DNA of 64,000 bases from Nematopogon swammerdamellus (GCA_946902875.1 OX336336.1:27483558-27547557); one strand, 5' to 3'. Positions 1 through 11,272 are shown, counted from the first letter of the stretch. Made by a program: numbers and translations. Notes: generated by a model not told the origin, from the letters alone.

Positions 1-117
1 TCTCGACCGAGTGTCCGTGAAAGTGTTAATAATGTACCTCAAATATTAATCAATCCGTAATTTAAATTCATTAGGAGGGTCAATTATCAAGAATTTTACA
101 GCCTGAAATAAATAAAT

Positions 118-384
118 ATGTCGACAATAAAAATGCAGATTAAGATGTTGATGGGCGCTTGCGCATTAGATGATAAAACTCCGAATAGTCATCTCCGAGG
201 CCATAGCTTGAAGCTGAATGTCACTGTCAGCTCAACAAATCCGAGACGAAACTTCCTGTCAAATAGAGCAGTGGAAATGTGGAACAAACTGCCCGAAGAT
301 GTCGTACAAGCACCCACCACCAATTCCTTTAAAAACAGGCTCGACAAACACCTAAAAAAAAAACACCAAACTAAACTAACATAA
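118..384 (+). pseudogene. Non-LTR retrotransposon reverse-transcriptase C-terminal fragment
   Basis: The frame encodes LRGHSLKLNVTVSSTNPRRN then AVEMWNKLPEDVVQAPTTNS FKNRLDKHL, the extreme C-terminus typical of CR1/Jockey-type LINE proteins. Everything upstream is lost (5' truncation). Confidence 0.8.
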
Positions 385-572
385 AAATAACAAAGCACCA
401 GTGAACTTAGACATGAACACATCAGCCTAGGCTGTTCGTTCATCAAATAAATAAATAAATAAATAAATAAATAAACTAACATAAAAATAACAAAGCACCA
501 TTGAACTTAGACATGAACACATCAGCCTAGGCTGTTCGTTCATCAAATAAATAAATAAAAAATAAATAAAAC
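385..572 (+). repeat. LINE 3' tail, tandemly duplicated with (AAATA)n ends
   Basis: The stretch AACATAAAAATAACAAAGCA through GGCTGTTCGTTCATC plus (AAATA)n occurs twice in a row (about 378-473 and 475-570). The duplication looks like template slippage or two priming events at the LINE end. Confidence 0.75.
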
Positions 573-637
573 CACCACCAATTGTAAGGTAATGACCACG
601 GAACGGCAACGACCCCGGCATGGCAATAACCACATTA

Positions 638-1166
638 GGGAGCGTTCATAAACCACGTGACGGATTTTAGGCTAATTTTGGACCCCCCCCCCCCTAGTGA
701 CTTGAAGTGACAAAAACTTCTACAATTTCAATTACAGTAGGCGCTCGGTAATCCGGCGCTCGACAGTCCGGCACGCCCAGTAGTCCGGCATTTTTAGCCT
801 CAGCTGACCCGCTCTATAATCCGGCACTACTGCCGGATTATAGAGCGGGGGATTCGGGTGAGCATAGCAAAGTTTGCTCTCACGCTCAGTCCGGCAGCGA
901 CCTTGACAGCGAAACTACGCGTCTGTTTTTTTTATTGAATTACGTAGTGTGCCACATATGTACATACATAAATGCTTTATATCCCATACAAATCCAATAA
1001 TCCGGCGAAAAAATTTGGGTGCCGGATTACCGAGCGCCTACTGTACGTAGGTACTCTACGACGCGGTAGTTTAAAGCGCGCAGCTCTCGGTGGCGAGGGA
1101 ATTTGGTCACGTGACTAGGCCTGACGCCCCCCCGAGGTAACGGGAGGTGACAAAAAGCTGGAACCC

Positions 1167-1201
<35 letters not shown>

Positions 1202-1227
1202 CCGTCACGTGGTTTATGAACGCTCCC
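638..1227. mobile_element. PIF/Harbinger-like MITE, host of a nested Tigger-like MITE
   Basis: Terminal inverted repeats GGGAGCGTTCATAAACCACG and its complement are flanked by TTA on both sides (635-637, 1228-1230), the 3-bp duplication of PIF/Harbinger. Long C-runs (682-693, 1167-1196) lie inside. No coding capacity is seen. Confidence 0.75.
735..1043. mobile_element. Tigger/pogo-like MITE
   Basis: Inverted repeats CAGTAGGCGCTCGGTAATCC with its complement are flanked by TA. It is 309 bp and carries an internal hairpin at 810-848. The TIR resembles Tigger/pogo families. It is nested in the element at 638-1227. Confidence 0.8.
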
Positions 1228-1779
1228 TTACTGCAGCAATAGAAACAAACATGTATGAACTGCAGTGACGGCATGATGTTACCGTCGCCGGCGACTGCGA
1301 AAGCTGTTTATGTATTTTATTTCCTTATTTATTTATATATTGTAGACAGGCAACCTCGGCTGATACGTCTAAATATTGTTAAAATTTGTTGATTTTATTA
1401 TTAAGTTGAATATATTATAATAGGGATATATTTTTATAGGAATAAATTATTTTTATTTGTTAGGTATTTTTCTAATCTATATTTTTTTAATGGCTGATAC
1501 GTCTAAATATTGTTAAAAAATTTCAATTTTATTATTATGTTGAATATATTATATAGGTAGGAATATATTTTTATATATTTTTTTAAGAATAATTATTTTT
1601 ATCTGTTAGGTATTTATCGAATCTATATTTTTTGAATTTGTTGGTACTAAGTGCGCCTCTTTATCCTGAAAATTGGTTCTAGTCATGTCAGTCAGTCACT
1701 CAGCGTGTGAGCGTCCACTGCTGAACATATACCTCTCCAATTTTTCTCCAGTCCTCCCGATTTTCAGCGGTACGGAGCC

Positions 1780-2096
1780 GTTCTAGTCATCCACCACTCT
1801 ATTTGTTATGAAATGTTTGTGAATATCTAAGACTTTTCGACTTAGATTCAGGCTGTCGCCTCGAAGTTGAACGTTTTGGTTCAATGTGAATGTTTGGATC
1901 AGCTCAGGGCAATCGTAATTTACATGTGAGAATTTTGTACCATATATTAGGTCCCCTCTCTGACGTCGAGATTCTAGAGAGAGTACGAACAGCACATTTC
2001 TCTAAATCGTTCTTGCGTTGCACTGCAAGGGTGCGGAACAGGCTTCCGGGGAATTTATTTCCCTATTCCCACAATCCGCAGATTTTCCGACATTAG
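1780..2096 (-). pseudogene. LINE reverse-transcriptase C-terminal fragment
   Basis: The minus strand encodes VNYDCPELIQTFTLNQNVQL RGDSLNLSRKV then HKHFITNRVVDDW, a broken CR1/Jockey-like RT end with frame changes. Confidence 0.6.
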
Positions 2097-2329
2097 TTCG
2101 CCTTCAAGCCGAACTGGCACGTCCTCGGGGGTGAAATTGGCTGCGCTTGAGGCTTCGACCTCGGGCACAGTCACCCAGATCGATAGCAATAAAAAAACAT
2201 GATTTTCATCCATTTTTTCCTCCACTGACGTGGTGCCGTGGTTATCATCCCGGGCCGTATTTTGTTTTGTTTTTATCTTTGATAGGTTTATCAATTTGAA
2301 GATATTCTTTGGCATCTAATCAATCACCT

Positions 2330-3065
2330 TGACCTGTTGCGATTGTGCCAATATTGTACCCACAGAACATACATTTTTTTAGAAGTGGCGCTATGAGTTT
2401 TACCTACCACAAGTAAGCGTAGTTCCGCGCACTTGCTCTTCGTCAATATCAGTCACATTTTATTCTTGTCATGGAAACTATCAAGCCAAAACAATACTAT
2501 TATTCCAGATTCATAGCTGGCACTGCCGCCCTCCGGGCTCAAAACTTAAATAAAAGCAAATATTCCAGCTTGAGTTGCTCCTTTGATTTCTAGCCTTCGA
2601 TGGAAGCTCTCGGCGTGTGGTCGCCCGATGCAAAATATCTTTCTGATTCCTCGGCAAGGTGTTGATCGAAAAGTCGGACGACCGCCGCATTAAATCCTTT
2701 TTTCTCCAGCGAATTGGATTGGTGATTCAAAGTACGGTGGGGTAGTCGACAGAGATGGTCAAAATTGATTTTGATTTAATATTAATTTTAGTTTAGGATA
2801 TCATAATTTTTCCAAATATTTTTGATAAAAGATTATTTCATACTGTGCTATATTACTTAAATATTTTATTGTATAATTTCATCCATAGATAGGTAACTTA
2901 CTCTTGGATACTTAAAAAATTCCACCAGCAAATACTATATCCGCACAAAGAATTTGTCTAAAGGTGTTGACACTTCCGCTCGGTTTGTGTTCTATGATTG
3001 TACCTAAATGTGGTGTCCGACTGGTTTCACCTTAAGAGATGCTTCCATATTTCTTTCAAGCCCAA
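2330..3065. other. AT-rich DNA, nothing recognised
   Basis: No coding, RNA or clear repeat structure was found by eye. Confidence 0.4.
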
Positions 3066-3068
3066 ACC

Positions 3069-3390
3069 AATGAGTTTTTTCTGACGAAAAAATTTACGTG
3101 CATACCTACACCTTCACCGTTCGGAACCGGTGTAAAACTGTAGGTCCCTTCCCTTGCCCCTTACCAGGTGGTAGGCTCAAATTGTAGCCGACTGGGTTGG
3201 TACCACCGTACTGAATGTAAGATGGCCGCATAGCAGCCTCGGTTGTGTTCTCCTCTAGTCCAGTATAGCCAGCAATCCAGGGAAGTCTCCGGTATGGCAC
3301 CTACCTTCTTGGAGGTGATATTGGCTGGTCCGAGCATGCGCTTTGGCCCCTCCGACTCAGCCACCCATACCGGATTACATAAAAAAAAAA
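3069..3390 (+). mobile_element. SINE-B copy, head truncated
   Basis: It carries the body of the tRNA-headed SINE family B (see 37553-37958) from TTTTTTCTGACGAAAAAATT to the tail CGGATTACATAAAA(A)n. The tRNA-like head is absent. Confidence 0.85.
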
Positions 3391-3399
3391 AGATGTCGA

Positions 3400-4170
3400 T
3401 GGTACCGTTCTTCATTATGTGTTTCATATAGTTGTTCGTCGTATAGCTTGAAAACCTCATCTTGTATTGCAAAGACAAAACCCTCGGTTTCCCCAAAGTG
3501 GTGCCCGAAGGCCGAAGCGTAGCCAGTGCACGGAAGCAAGATGTCCTGAAGTCAAAGTATTTCAAAATTATTTTTTTATAATTTTTTTCGCGGTATTATT
3601 TCAATGCTTATGTTTATTGGGACGTCTGTGTGCGGGCGCCTAGAAATGAGCCCGTGAACAACCAGTTGGACGCCGCTGTGTTAAAATAGTTTGCACATAA
3701 ATATATTGAAACCAAATTATTTCCATTTATAATATTCTATTGTTAGGAAGGAAGATGAAGTAGCGTTAGAATTAATCTATTCAATTGTTGAATCTACAAA
3801 ATGTAATCAAATTACAAATATGTACTTAGAACGCGTTCTTTGTGTACTGTGTTTTATCAGCCGTAGTCTGCATAAGTACAAATTAGTTATCTACTGTTCG
3901 TTCCTTTTATTACGCCTCTAGTAAGGAATATATACAATTTTATTTATGTAGGTATAGACAAATTAGGATAAGGACAGACGGTTGTTTATTGTATAATTTC
4001 ATCCATAAGTAGATTAAGGAATGTATCCATACCATGTGACAGATTTTGACCCGCCCTCGCCTCCTGTGATCATGCATGGTATCTTGCTTGACTAAACCCA
4101 AGTCTTCACGTGGTATTTCACAATTGTTTTTCAATGTATTTATATGGATAAAGCAGTAATCGTTGTATTT
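3400..4170. other. AT-rich DNA, nothing recognised
   Basis: Degenerate repeat-like words occur but no boundaries or coding sequence can be supported. Confidence 0.4.
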
Positions 4171-4615
4171 TTAACACCCGATGCAAAAAGAGGGTGTTAA
4201 AGGTTAATGTGTATGTGTGTGGCATCGTAGCTCCCAAACGGATGGACCAATTTGGATGCGGTTTTCTTTTTGTTGGAAAGTTGGTTTAATTGTGATGGTT
4301 CTTAACTATGATTGTAATCAAGTAATTAAGTCATCAAAAAAGGTATTATCTCAAAAAGTGGACCGATTAGCATGCGGTTTTTAAAAATAAAACCCTTTAA
4401 ATAAAAGTTTAATTACAAATTTAAGAACCCCAACTCTTAAAAAGTAAAAAGTAAAAACTAACTTCCTTACTTAAAGGAGCCGGGGACCGCTAAGTTAATA
4501 AAATATAAAAACTCAGCTTTTACTTATCGGTCCCCCGACTCCTTTAAGTAAGTAAACGGAAATTATTTTTAACTTTTTAAGGGTGTGGTTTTTTTTTTAA
4601 TTTGTAATAACTTTT
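4171..4615. repeat. Interspersed repeat with internal hairpin
   Basis: It begins ACACCCGATGCAAAAAGAGG, resembling a common lepidopteran repeat (recalled, not checked). At 4470-4553 GGAGCCGGGGACCGCTAAGT pairs with its near-complement to form a hairpin. Confidence 0.55.
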
Positions 4616-4849
4616 AAACGTGACCAGGCGAACACTTTTTTGATGTAATTAAACATTGCCTGTTGATTTATTAGGAAAAACAGTGTCAGTCCAGGCCACC
4701 AATGATTGTTTAAATGTGTCTCACGAGTCTCAGACCCTCGCTGCGCCATTTGCTTTTTTAGTCATTTTAAAACTATATTTTGAAATATCACGTGATAAGG
4801 TGGGTAAGTGAGTGAGCGGGTTAAGAGGGTAACGCGACGGCTGAGGCGC

Positions 4850-5220
4850 CTAGCCCATTGTATTGTATTGTATTGTTTATTGATACTATGGCAGTTAGAC
4901 TGCACTCGAACTTGCCATAATTTGTTCTATCCGGTTCGATTACACCCACGAAGAAGAACCGGCACGAAACTTCGCAGGGTATTTTTTTTTTATAAATATT
5001 GGCCAGTCTAGCTCACCAACCACAGACACCCAACTGTCCTTATCCTGCGTCTGGTGAACCTACCTGTAGATTTTTATTAATTTTTTTTTTTTTTCTGCAA
5101 AGGCAGCTCTTAGAGACTCTTAGGTCAGCGTCCTGGCAACCATCCCGGGAACGAGGTCCCGTGAAGAAATTTATAATTTGTAAGATAGTTTTTAATTTGT
5201 AGATATAAATAAAAACCAAT
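4850..5220. other. Probable retroelement tail with (TTGTA)n, otherwise unresolved
   Basis: Short TTGTA repeats at 4858-4876 and T-runs at 4982-4991 and 5077-5094. No frame or family is recognised. Confidence 0.35.
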
Positions 5221-5259
5221 GAAAAATTTCAGGTAATCTTATATACCAATAGGTATTAA

Positions 5260-5620
5260 ATACATACCACACACTGTATCCCGACAATCGGGGTAAGCAG
5301 AGTAACCGGTGTTGTGCTGCAAGTAACCTAGTAAATTACAGCACAACACCGACCACCACGTTTAGCAATGTTAATTAATTATTTATTTATACAATTAGGA
5401 TAACTATCAAGCAGCGCAAGTAAGGCACGAATACCCACCTGCTGCATGTCTCGGTGGAAAGACCGTGCCAAGGTGAGAGGTGGCTACCCCGTCACCCTTT
5501 AGCACGGCACCTTGTCCTTATCCCTTAGTCGCCATTTTACGACATGCACAGGAAGAGATGCAGTGTGGCTATTCTTTTTAATTACCGATCCCACACGGTA
5601 CTTATAGGTTTTACGTGGGC
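5260..5620. repeat. Interspersed repeat E (cccgacaatcgggg ... acgacatgcacggg)
   Basis: A copy of a repeat seen many times in this window, running from CACACTGTATCCCGACAATC through GCAGCACAACACCGACCACC to GTCGCCATTTTACGACATGC and CACACGGTAC. Other copies or parts are at 9150-9375, 21120-21315, 35565-35850, 36190-36290, 42750-43018, 47165-47480, 53620-53950, 54820-54955 and 58030-58130. Confidence 0.75.
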
Positions 5621-5649
5621 GTTATATGGCATGACATGTGACATGACCA

Positions 5650-5790
5650 TTTAGGCCCACTTGCACCAACACGAATTTAACAATATAAACCAGTTTAACT
5701 CGTTAAGCTAGTACCCGTTGACTGTGGGAACCGCGTTTAAATCCATAACTCGCTACTTAACTCTAAATTCGTGTTGGCGCAATTGAGCCT
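5650..5790. mobile_element. Small foldback/MITE
   Basis: TTGCACCAACACGAATTTA pairs with TAAATTCGTGTTGGCGCAA about 100 bp later. No clear target duplication. Confidence 0.6.
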
Positions 5791-6102
5791 TAGTATACTT
5801 AGTTTAAATTTCTTTATTTTGTTGACTACAGTTTGCGCCTCATGCTGGTTAACACAAATTGTTACACTGTCTACATTCAACAATTAGCTATTGGGCATAT
5901 TGATACATGTGTCAGGTACCTAATTCTTCCAAAGATGTGTTACTTACTATAGATAATAATAATTATAAACAAAGGCTGTTCGTGTATTTACCACCGACCG
6001 CTGAGACTGTAGTCGCGAGAGAGCAATGACCGATCGAAGGCGGGCGTCCAGCGGATCTTGTCCGTTGCCATGTTTGCATCGCCGCTGCAGTTATTCCATA
6101 TA

Positions 6103-7199
6103 CAGGGTGTTTCAGGATAGGATTTCGTAACTTCAGGGTTCGAAAGGGGTCCATATTTGAAGAGAAAAGGCTCTGAAGCTTTTTCCCAGATTCGGTCATT
6201 TTATAGAACTTTTTGTGGTGAAAATCGTTTCATCGATATTTGGTGGACGGTTAACGTCAACCTTTATTAAATAAAAATAAAATTACTAACTTGCATGTTT
6301 AACTAGTAGAATTGAACTGCATTTAGGTAAATTCCAAACGCTTAAAGTTAAATGACATCAAAAGAAAAGGGGACTGAACTAGTTCACTGCACTCCCTAGA
6401 CCTAGAAGACATCGCTGTTGCCAAACTACCCACACCACACTCACTGTCCATCGAGCCTTTATTACAATTTTCAAATTTTGTAAGGAAAAAACTACTTAAT
6501 TTTGATTTAAGTAATTATTAGGTACTTTTAATTCTAATATTGAGTATGTACTTTCTATTCCTGAAGTTTCTTAAGGGGGGGTACTAGGCAAAAGCACTTC
6601 GTATTTCCCTAACCATACCCATATTTCAAGTGATTTAACTATAATATATATGCCTATAGTTAGGCAAAGATTCAAGGTATAATGTGAATACATTATTTTT
6701 CATTTAATTTTATAAATTCCTTTTAAAATATGTGGTTGAAAAGTGGTAAAATCGTGAAAAAAATGCATTTGCTATTTCCCTCGCCATTTTTTACAAATGC
6801 ATCTAATACGAAAAATGCTTCATTGAGCTTAGAGTCAATAAAACTAAGAATCATCTAAATAAACTCACACGCTTACAGAATAAATGGTTTTTCACTGAAC
6901 TATCTTTGAACATTCTAAATTTTGGGCCGTTGCCGTGCGCGAGCGTTTTTTGTATGGACGTATTTGTGACGAAATAGCAAATGCATTTTCGAACGTTTTT
7001 ACCACTTTTCACTCACTTATTTTTCAGAGAATTTACAAGATTAAATTACAACAATCTATCACACATTATACCTTGAACCTTTACCTAACTATAAGCATAT
7101 AAATTATAGTTATATCTATTGAAATATGGCTATAGTTAGGATAATATGATGTGATGTTTTGCCTAGTACCCCCCCTTAAGCCTATCCTGAAACAGCCTG
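6103..7199. mobile_element. Mariner-type MITE with a nested piggyBac-like MITE
   Basis: The ends CAGGGTGTTTCAGGATAGG and CCTATCCTGAAACAGCCTG are flanked by TA. A second copy in the opposite orientation lies at 31767-32686. The 601-bp element at 6575-7175 is inserted in it. Confidence 0.8.
6575..7175. mobile_element. piggyBac-like MITE
   Basis: The ends GGGGGGGTACTAGGCAAAA and their complement are flanked by TTAA (6571-6574, 7176-7179), the piggyBac signature. Arms are imperfectly complementary over more than 100 bp. There is no transposase frame. Confidence 0.8.
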
Positions 7200-7364
7200 T
7201 ATATTCAAGCGCATGCCAATGCTTAATGGAAGGGGCGGTGATAATATGTGGTCTACAGGCCCACTGGTCCGTGATACTTACCTATAGGTACACCGTCGGT
7301 GTTTTGCTAAAATGTTAAATAAGCAATTTTCTCACATTGGTACAGTTCACAGCAACAAATATTG

Positions 7365-7880
7365 CGTGTCGAGCTTTAGAAAGAGACAATCCGGTTGTAG
7401 AGCGTCGTCCCTGTCGCACAGATACGTGTGCGAGTTCGTGCGACAGGGACGAGACTGTACAGATCGTTCACAGTTATTTTACCTCTGACACATGTCATTG
7501 TATCTTCCGCTAGGTTGGCACCACTTGCTGTCACTAGTACTACGGTCCTAAAAAGGGTTACTTGCTATTAATATTTTACCCGTGGTAGTGGAAATTATGT
7601 ATGAGTACCTGTTGTACTTGTAGTGATAAGTCCACCTTTGCGTACTCCTTCATTTCTTGTTTCTTGTCGTGTACTGTTCTTCTTTCAATTTGTGTGCAAA
7701 AAAGAGTTACTATTCTATTATATTCTAAAAATACTTATGTTCAAATATTTCGTACAGGGAAATAGTACGAACCAATTATGGCGACACAGAGCTCAGGTTA
7801 GCCAACTTGATGGCTAGAGGTAAAATAACTATGAACGGTCTATACAGCCGGATGGTCTCTTTCTAAAGCTCGACACGCAT
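7365..7880. mobile_element. Foldback MITE
   Basis: GCGTGTCGAGCTTTAGAAAG through TTATTTTACCTC is repeated inverted at 7807-7880. The left arm is interrupted by a hairpin (CGTCCCTGTCGCAC ... GTGCGACAGGGACG). A LINE 3' UTR piece lies at 7620-7740. Confidence 0.7.
7620..7745 (+). repeat. LINE 3' UTR fragment
   Basis: It matches the 3' end of the LINE at 55428-56253 (GTGATAAGTCC ... GTGTACTGTTCTTCTTTC ... AGAGTTACTATTCTATT). Confidence 0.65.
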
Positions 7881-8123
7881 ATGTGCTGGGAACTTTTTGT
7901 TCATTTTCAACAAAATATCAACAATATACCTACAAGTTAATATATATTAGATAGAAAATAGTAGATAGAAAATATTCTCATAGAGACATTGTATTGCATA
8001 TCATTGTATACCAGTGAATTATAGATTTTCCCCCTAAAAATTAGTGTTTGGTTTCTTGCCCGTCCATACCCACCCAATTATATAAGGTTATATTGATGCC
8101 CGTAAGGTGTTTCCATATTAACT

Positions 8124-8475
8124 CGTCGGTCGGTCGACTGTTAAGCAACGCTGAGCGCGGTCAGTACTTGGATGGGTGACCGCTCGACCGTTGGAGGCTG
8201 GCCGTGGTTCGGATTCCACGTTAAACTGTAGGTACCTTCCCTTCTTACCTTACTAGGTGGTAGGGTTTATCCCGGCCGTGTTGGTACCACCCCACTGAGC
8301 GAAACGTCGTCGGTCGAAACTGCAATGTAAATAGTTCGTGTTTTCCGTCCAGTTCAGTGTAGCCGACATGAAATGAAGGGAAGCACTGACATGGCCTAGT
8401 TCACCCGGTGTTATGGGCTGACATCACGGATGTTGCAGGTTATGTAGCCAACCGTGTCAGTTTCCATAAAAAAAA
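8124..8475 (+). mobile_element. SINE-A copy (5S/tRNA-like head, partial)
   Basis: The head retains GTTAAGCAACGCTGAGCGCG and CAGTACTTGGATGGGTGAC, followed by the shared body and the tail TCAGTTTCCATAAAAAAA. The first tRNA-like bases are missing. Confidence 0.85.
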
Positions 8476-8759
8476 CTGCAAATATTTTGGGAGGGATATG
8501 TACCCCCCTTAATGAAAACGTTCAGCAAAAACAATTTTTTTATATAATTTAGCGTCCGTTTTCAAGAAACTTAACAGTCAAAGTGTGCCACTAGGTACCT
8601 ACACTGTTGTGTTTTGTTTGTGGAACCTGAAGAAGAAATTTTGGGGTAGGTATGTGTTAGGTATTGGTTCTATGTATTTTTGGTTTTTTATTGTGTAGAT
8701 TTTAGTTGCTTTTCTTAGTATTAATCTTTTTTGTATAGGCTTAAAACCAGCAACTCCAT

Positions 8760-8990
8760 GTAGCTCATTAGCTACAAGCTGTGCCCGCGGCTTCGCCCGC
8801 TCTCATATTTCACTTCACTGCTAACCTCATAAGCCATTTAGCGTGATAGTAAGTAGCCTATAGTTGATGGGAAGAATCAAACTATCCGTAGAATTTTGTT
8901 TTATTAAAATCGGTTTAGTGGTTCTCGAGTTATAAGCGGACAGACAGACAGAAAGCAGACGTTGGATTTTATTATAGATAAGGATATGGA
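8760..8990. repeat. Interspersed repeat, unclassified
   Basis: It begins AGCTGTGCCCGCGGCTTCGC and continues through GGTTCTCGAGTTATAAGCGG, AGACAGACAG and TTTTATTATA. I recall this as a common lepidopteran repeat, but no second copy is present here to confirm it. Confidence 0.4.
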
Positions 8991-9149
8991 TATTAATAAT
9001 ACAGGATGTCCAAGGTTGGGTCAGGACAGGAATATCGGAAGAATCGTGATATGTATCGTGTGTATAGTGCAGTGATAAAAGATGTTTTTTATCTGAATTA
9101 TTTCCAATTTTACCATTTTTCAACAAAGTAAATGCCGTTGCATTTAGCA

Positions 9150-9375
9150 AAGTATTAGGACAAAGATAACTATCAAGCGGCGAGTAAGGCACGAAGACCC
9201 ACCAGCTGCGTGACTCGATGAAAGGACCGCGCCAAGGAGAGAGGTGGCTAGCGCTGTCGCCCTTTAGCACGGCATCTTGTCCTTATCCCTTAGTCGCCTT
9301 TTACGACATGCACGGGGAGGGATGCAGTGTGGCTATTCTTTTTAAGCACCTACCGGTCCCGCACGGTACTCGACT
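9150..9375. repeat. Interspersed repeat E, partial
   Basis: Same sequence as 5400-5610 (AAGGCACGAAGACCCACC ... TTACGACATGCACGGGGA). Confidence 0.7.
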
Positions 9376-9418
9376 CACCACCACAACGTAACTCGGTACG
9401 ATATATTCTGTCCTCGTA

Positions 9419-9966
9419 GAGAGTTTTCATTTTACGAAGGCACGCGGGGTACGAGGTAGCGGCAGGAAGTGGTGCGAGAGGCGACCGCGCGGAGCCAGGC
9501 CTCACGCACTCTATGTACTTGCGCGCGCTAACTACCTACCGCCCGACGGGCCGCCGGCGGTCTTTTTCAGTGGAAATTCGTCAGCCGCGCGAAGTATACA
9601 TAGACGCTCGCCCACGCAACTGCGCGCAGCTGCAAAGCAATAACCACTTTACACTCGATCGTTAAGGTACATTTTCGCACGCAGCGATTGGCGATGTGAA
9701 ACAGTAGGCTATTAAAGCCCGAAGGTAGGAACATTTTCTATGGAGTGATTTATCTGTTACGAAGTAACTATTAAGTAATCTGTGGCGGAGCTCAGTAGAG
9801 AACGAACTTGGTGCCCGGTCGGTACTCGCTACACACGTTCGTTCTACACGTCTCCGCGTCGCTCCGTCGAACCGAGTCATTCCCTAACTGAGCTCCGCGC
9901 GGTCTCGCTCCACTTACTTCCTATCCTACCTCATACTCCTCGTGCCTTCGTAAAATGAAAACACTC
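9419..9966. mobile_element. TIR element with about 40-bp inverted ends
   Basis: GAGAGTTTTCATTTTACGAA through TACGAGGTA matches the complement of 9928-9966 with few differences. The interior (9497-9795) shares about 300 bp with 16940-17250. The element ends 26 bp before the acceptor of the orphan exon. Confidence 0.7.
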
Positions 9967-9992
9967 TTATCACATTGTAATATATCTTTCAG

Positions 9993-10163
9993 ATGCCCAT
10001 AGTGCCCACGATCCGCCAGTATCTCGGCAAGCTGAGGGGACGCAAGGATCGGAGCGTCCGCGACCAAGAGAAGAAAGACGTTCAGCAATCCAGGAAGACC
10101 ACCAAGGCCATGAAGCGACATCTGGATGTGGTCGCTTCGCTTATAAAGCAAGATCCTGAGTGA
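9993..10163 (+). CDS. Orphan 3'-terminal exon, 56 residues, unidentified gene
   Basis: After a good acceptor (TATATCTTTCAG ending at 9992), an open frame runs MPIVPTIRQYLGKLRGRKDR through MKRHLDVVASLIKQDPE to TGA at 10161. An AATAAA follows at 10193. GC-rich codons in AT-rich surroundings, the splice site and the poly(A) signal together look like the last exon of a host gene. The product is basic and helical-looking, and I do not recognise the family. No upstream exon was found in 1-9990. The ATG may be internal rather than a start. It lies tail-to-tail with cry2. Confidence 0.55.
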   Translation: MPIVPTIRQYLGKLRGRKDRSVRDQEKKDVQQSRKTTKAMKRHLDVVASLIKQDPE

Positions 10164-10192
10164 GAGTCCATACATACATACAGCACGTCGGA

Positions 10193-10198
10193 AATAAA
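10193..10198 (+). terminator. Poly(A) signal after the orphan exon
   Basis: AATAAA lies 30 bp after the TGA of the orphan exon. Confidence 0.45.
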
Positions 10199-10324
10199 TG
10201 CAGACCTTACCAAATGACGTCATAGAAACTGGAGGGTCAGCAAACAAATTAAACGGGAAACGTTTTATTGTAATATCTTTTTTATACCTACTTTCATTTA
10301 AAAAAGTGAATTCTACATTTGTTT

Positions 10325-10733
10325 TTTTTATATATATAATCCGGTATGGGTGGCTGAGTCGGAGGGGCCAAAGCGCATGCTCCGACCAGCCAATATCACC
10401 TCCGATAAGGTAGGTGCCATACGCGGAGACTTCCCTGGATTGCTGTCTATACTGGACTAGAGGAGAACACAACCGAGGCTGCTATGCGGCCATCTTACAT
10501 CCAGTACGGTGGTACTATCCCAGTCGGCTACAATTTGAGCCTACCACCTAGTAAGGGGCAAGGGAAGGGACCTACATTTTTACACCGGTTCCGAACGGTG
10601 AAGCAGCAGGTGTAGGTATGCACGTAAATTTTTTCGTCAGAAAAAACTCATTGGTACACACCGACCGGATTCGAACCCCGGACCTCTCGCATGAGGAGCC
10701 GATGCCCAAACCACTCGGCCACCCGCCGCTTTG
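10325..10733 (-). mobile_element. SINE-B copy, nearly full length
   Basis: On the minus strand it opens AGCGGCGGGTGGCCGAGTGG, a tRNA-like A box, with GGTTCGAATCC as B box. The body and the tail GGATTATATATATAAAAAA follow. Confidence 0.9.
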
Positions 10734-10769
10734 GCAAAAAACATCCCAGAGAATAATAATATAATAATT

Positions 10770-11272
10770 GTCAGCCTCGGTAGCTCAGTGGTACGTTCGG
10801 CTGACTATTATTTAAGTAATCCTGGGCGCGGGTCAGCAGGTCTATTCTTGTAAATTCTGACAGCGGAATCAGCGCTGATGTGGCGCTGAGAGCTACTTTG
10901 GTAAGCGGCTCTCAGCGCCACAACAGCGCTGATTCCGCTGTCAGAATTTATAAGAATAGACCTGCTGTACTTGGATGGGTGACCGCTCGACCGTTGGAGG
11001 CTGACCGTGGTTCAGATTCCACGTAAAACCGTAGGTCCCTTCCCTTCTTACCTTACTAGCTGGTAGGGTTTGTCCCGGCAGGATTGGTACCACCGCACTG
11101 AATAAAACGTCGGTCGAAACGGCTATGTAAATAGTTCGTGTTTTCCGTCCAGTGTAGCCGACATGAAATGAAGGGAAGCACTGACATGGCATTTAGTTCA
11201 CCCGGTGTTATGGGCTGACATCACCGATGTTGTACGTGATGAAGCCAACCGTGACAGTTTCCTTAAAAAAAA
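10770..11272 (+). mobile_element. SINE-A copy interrupted by a foldback element
   Basis: The head GTCAGCCTCGGTAGCTCAGT leads to GGGCGCGGGTCAG, then 134 bp of foldback DNA, then TACTTGGATGGGTGACCGCT and the usual body and tail. Confidence 0.88.
10834..10967. mobile_element. Foldback MITE inside a SINE
   Basis: CAGCAGGTCTATTCTT...TCTGACAGCGGAATCAGCGC and its near-perfect complement form arms of about 60 bp. Confidence 0.8.

Noticed and set aside
9921..10472. 183-codon minus-strand frame
   Set aside because: Antisense to the orphan exon and running into a SINE-B; no homology recognised.
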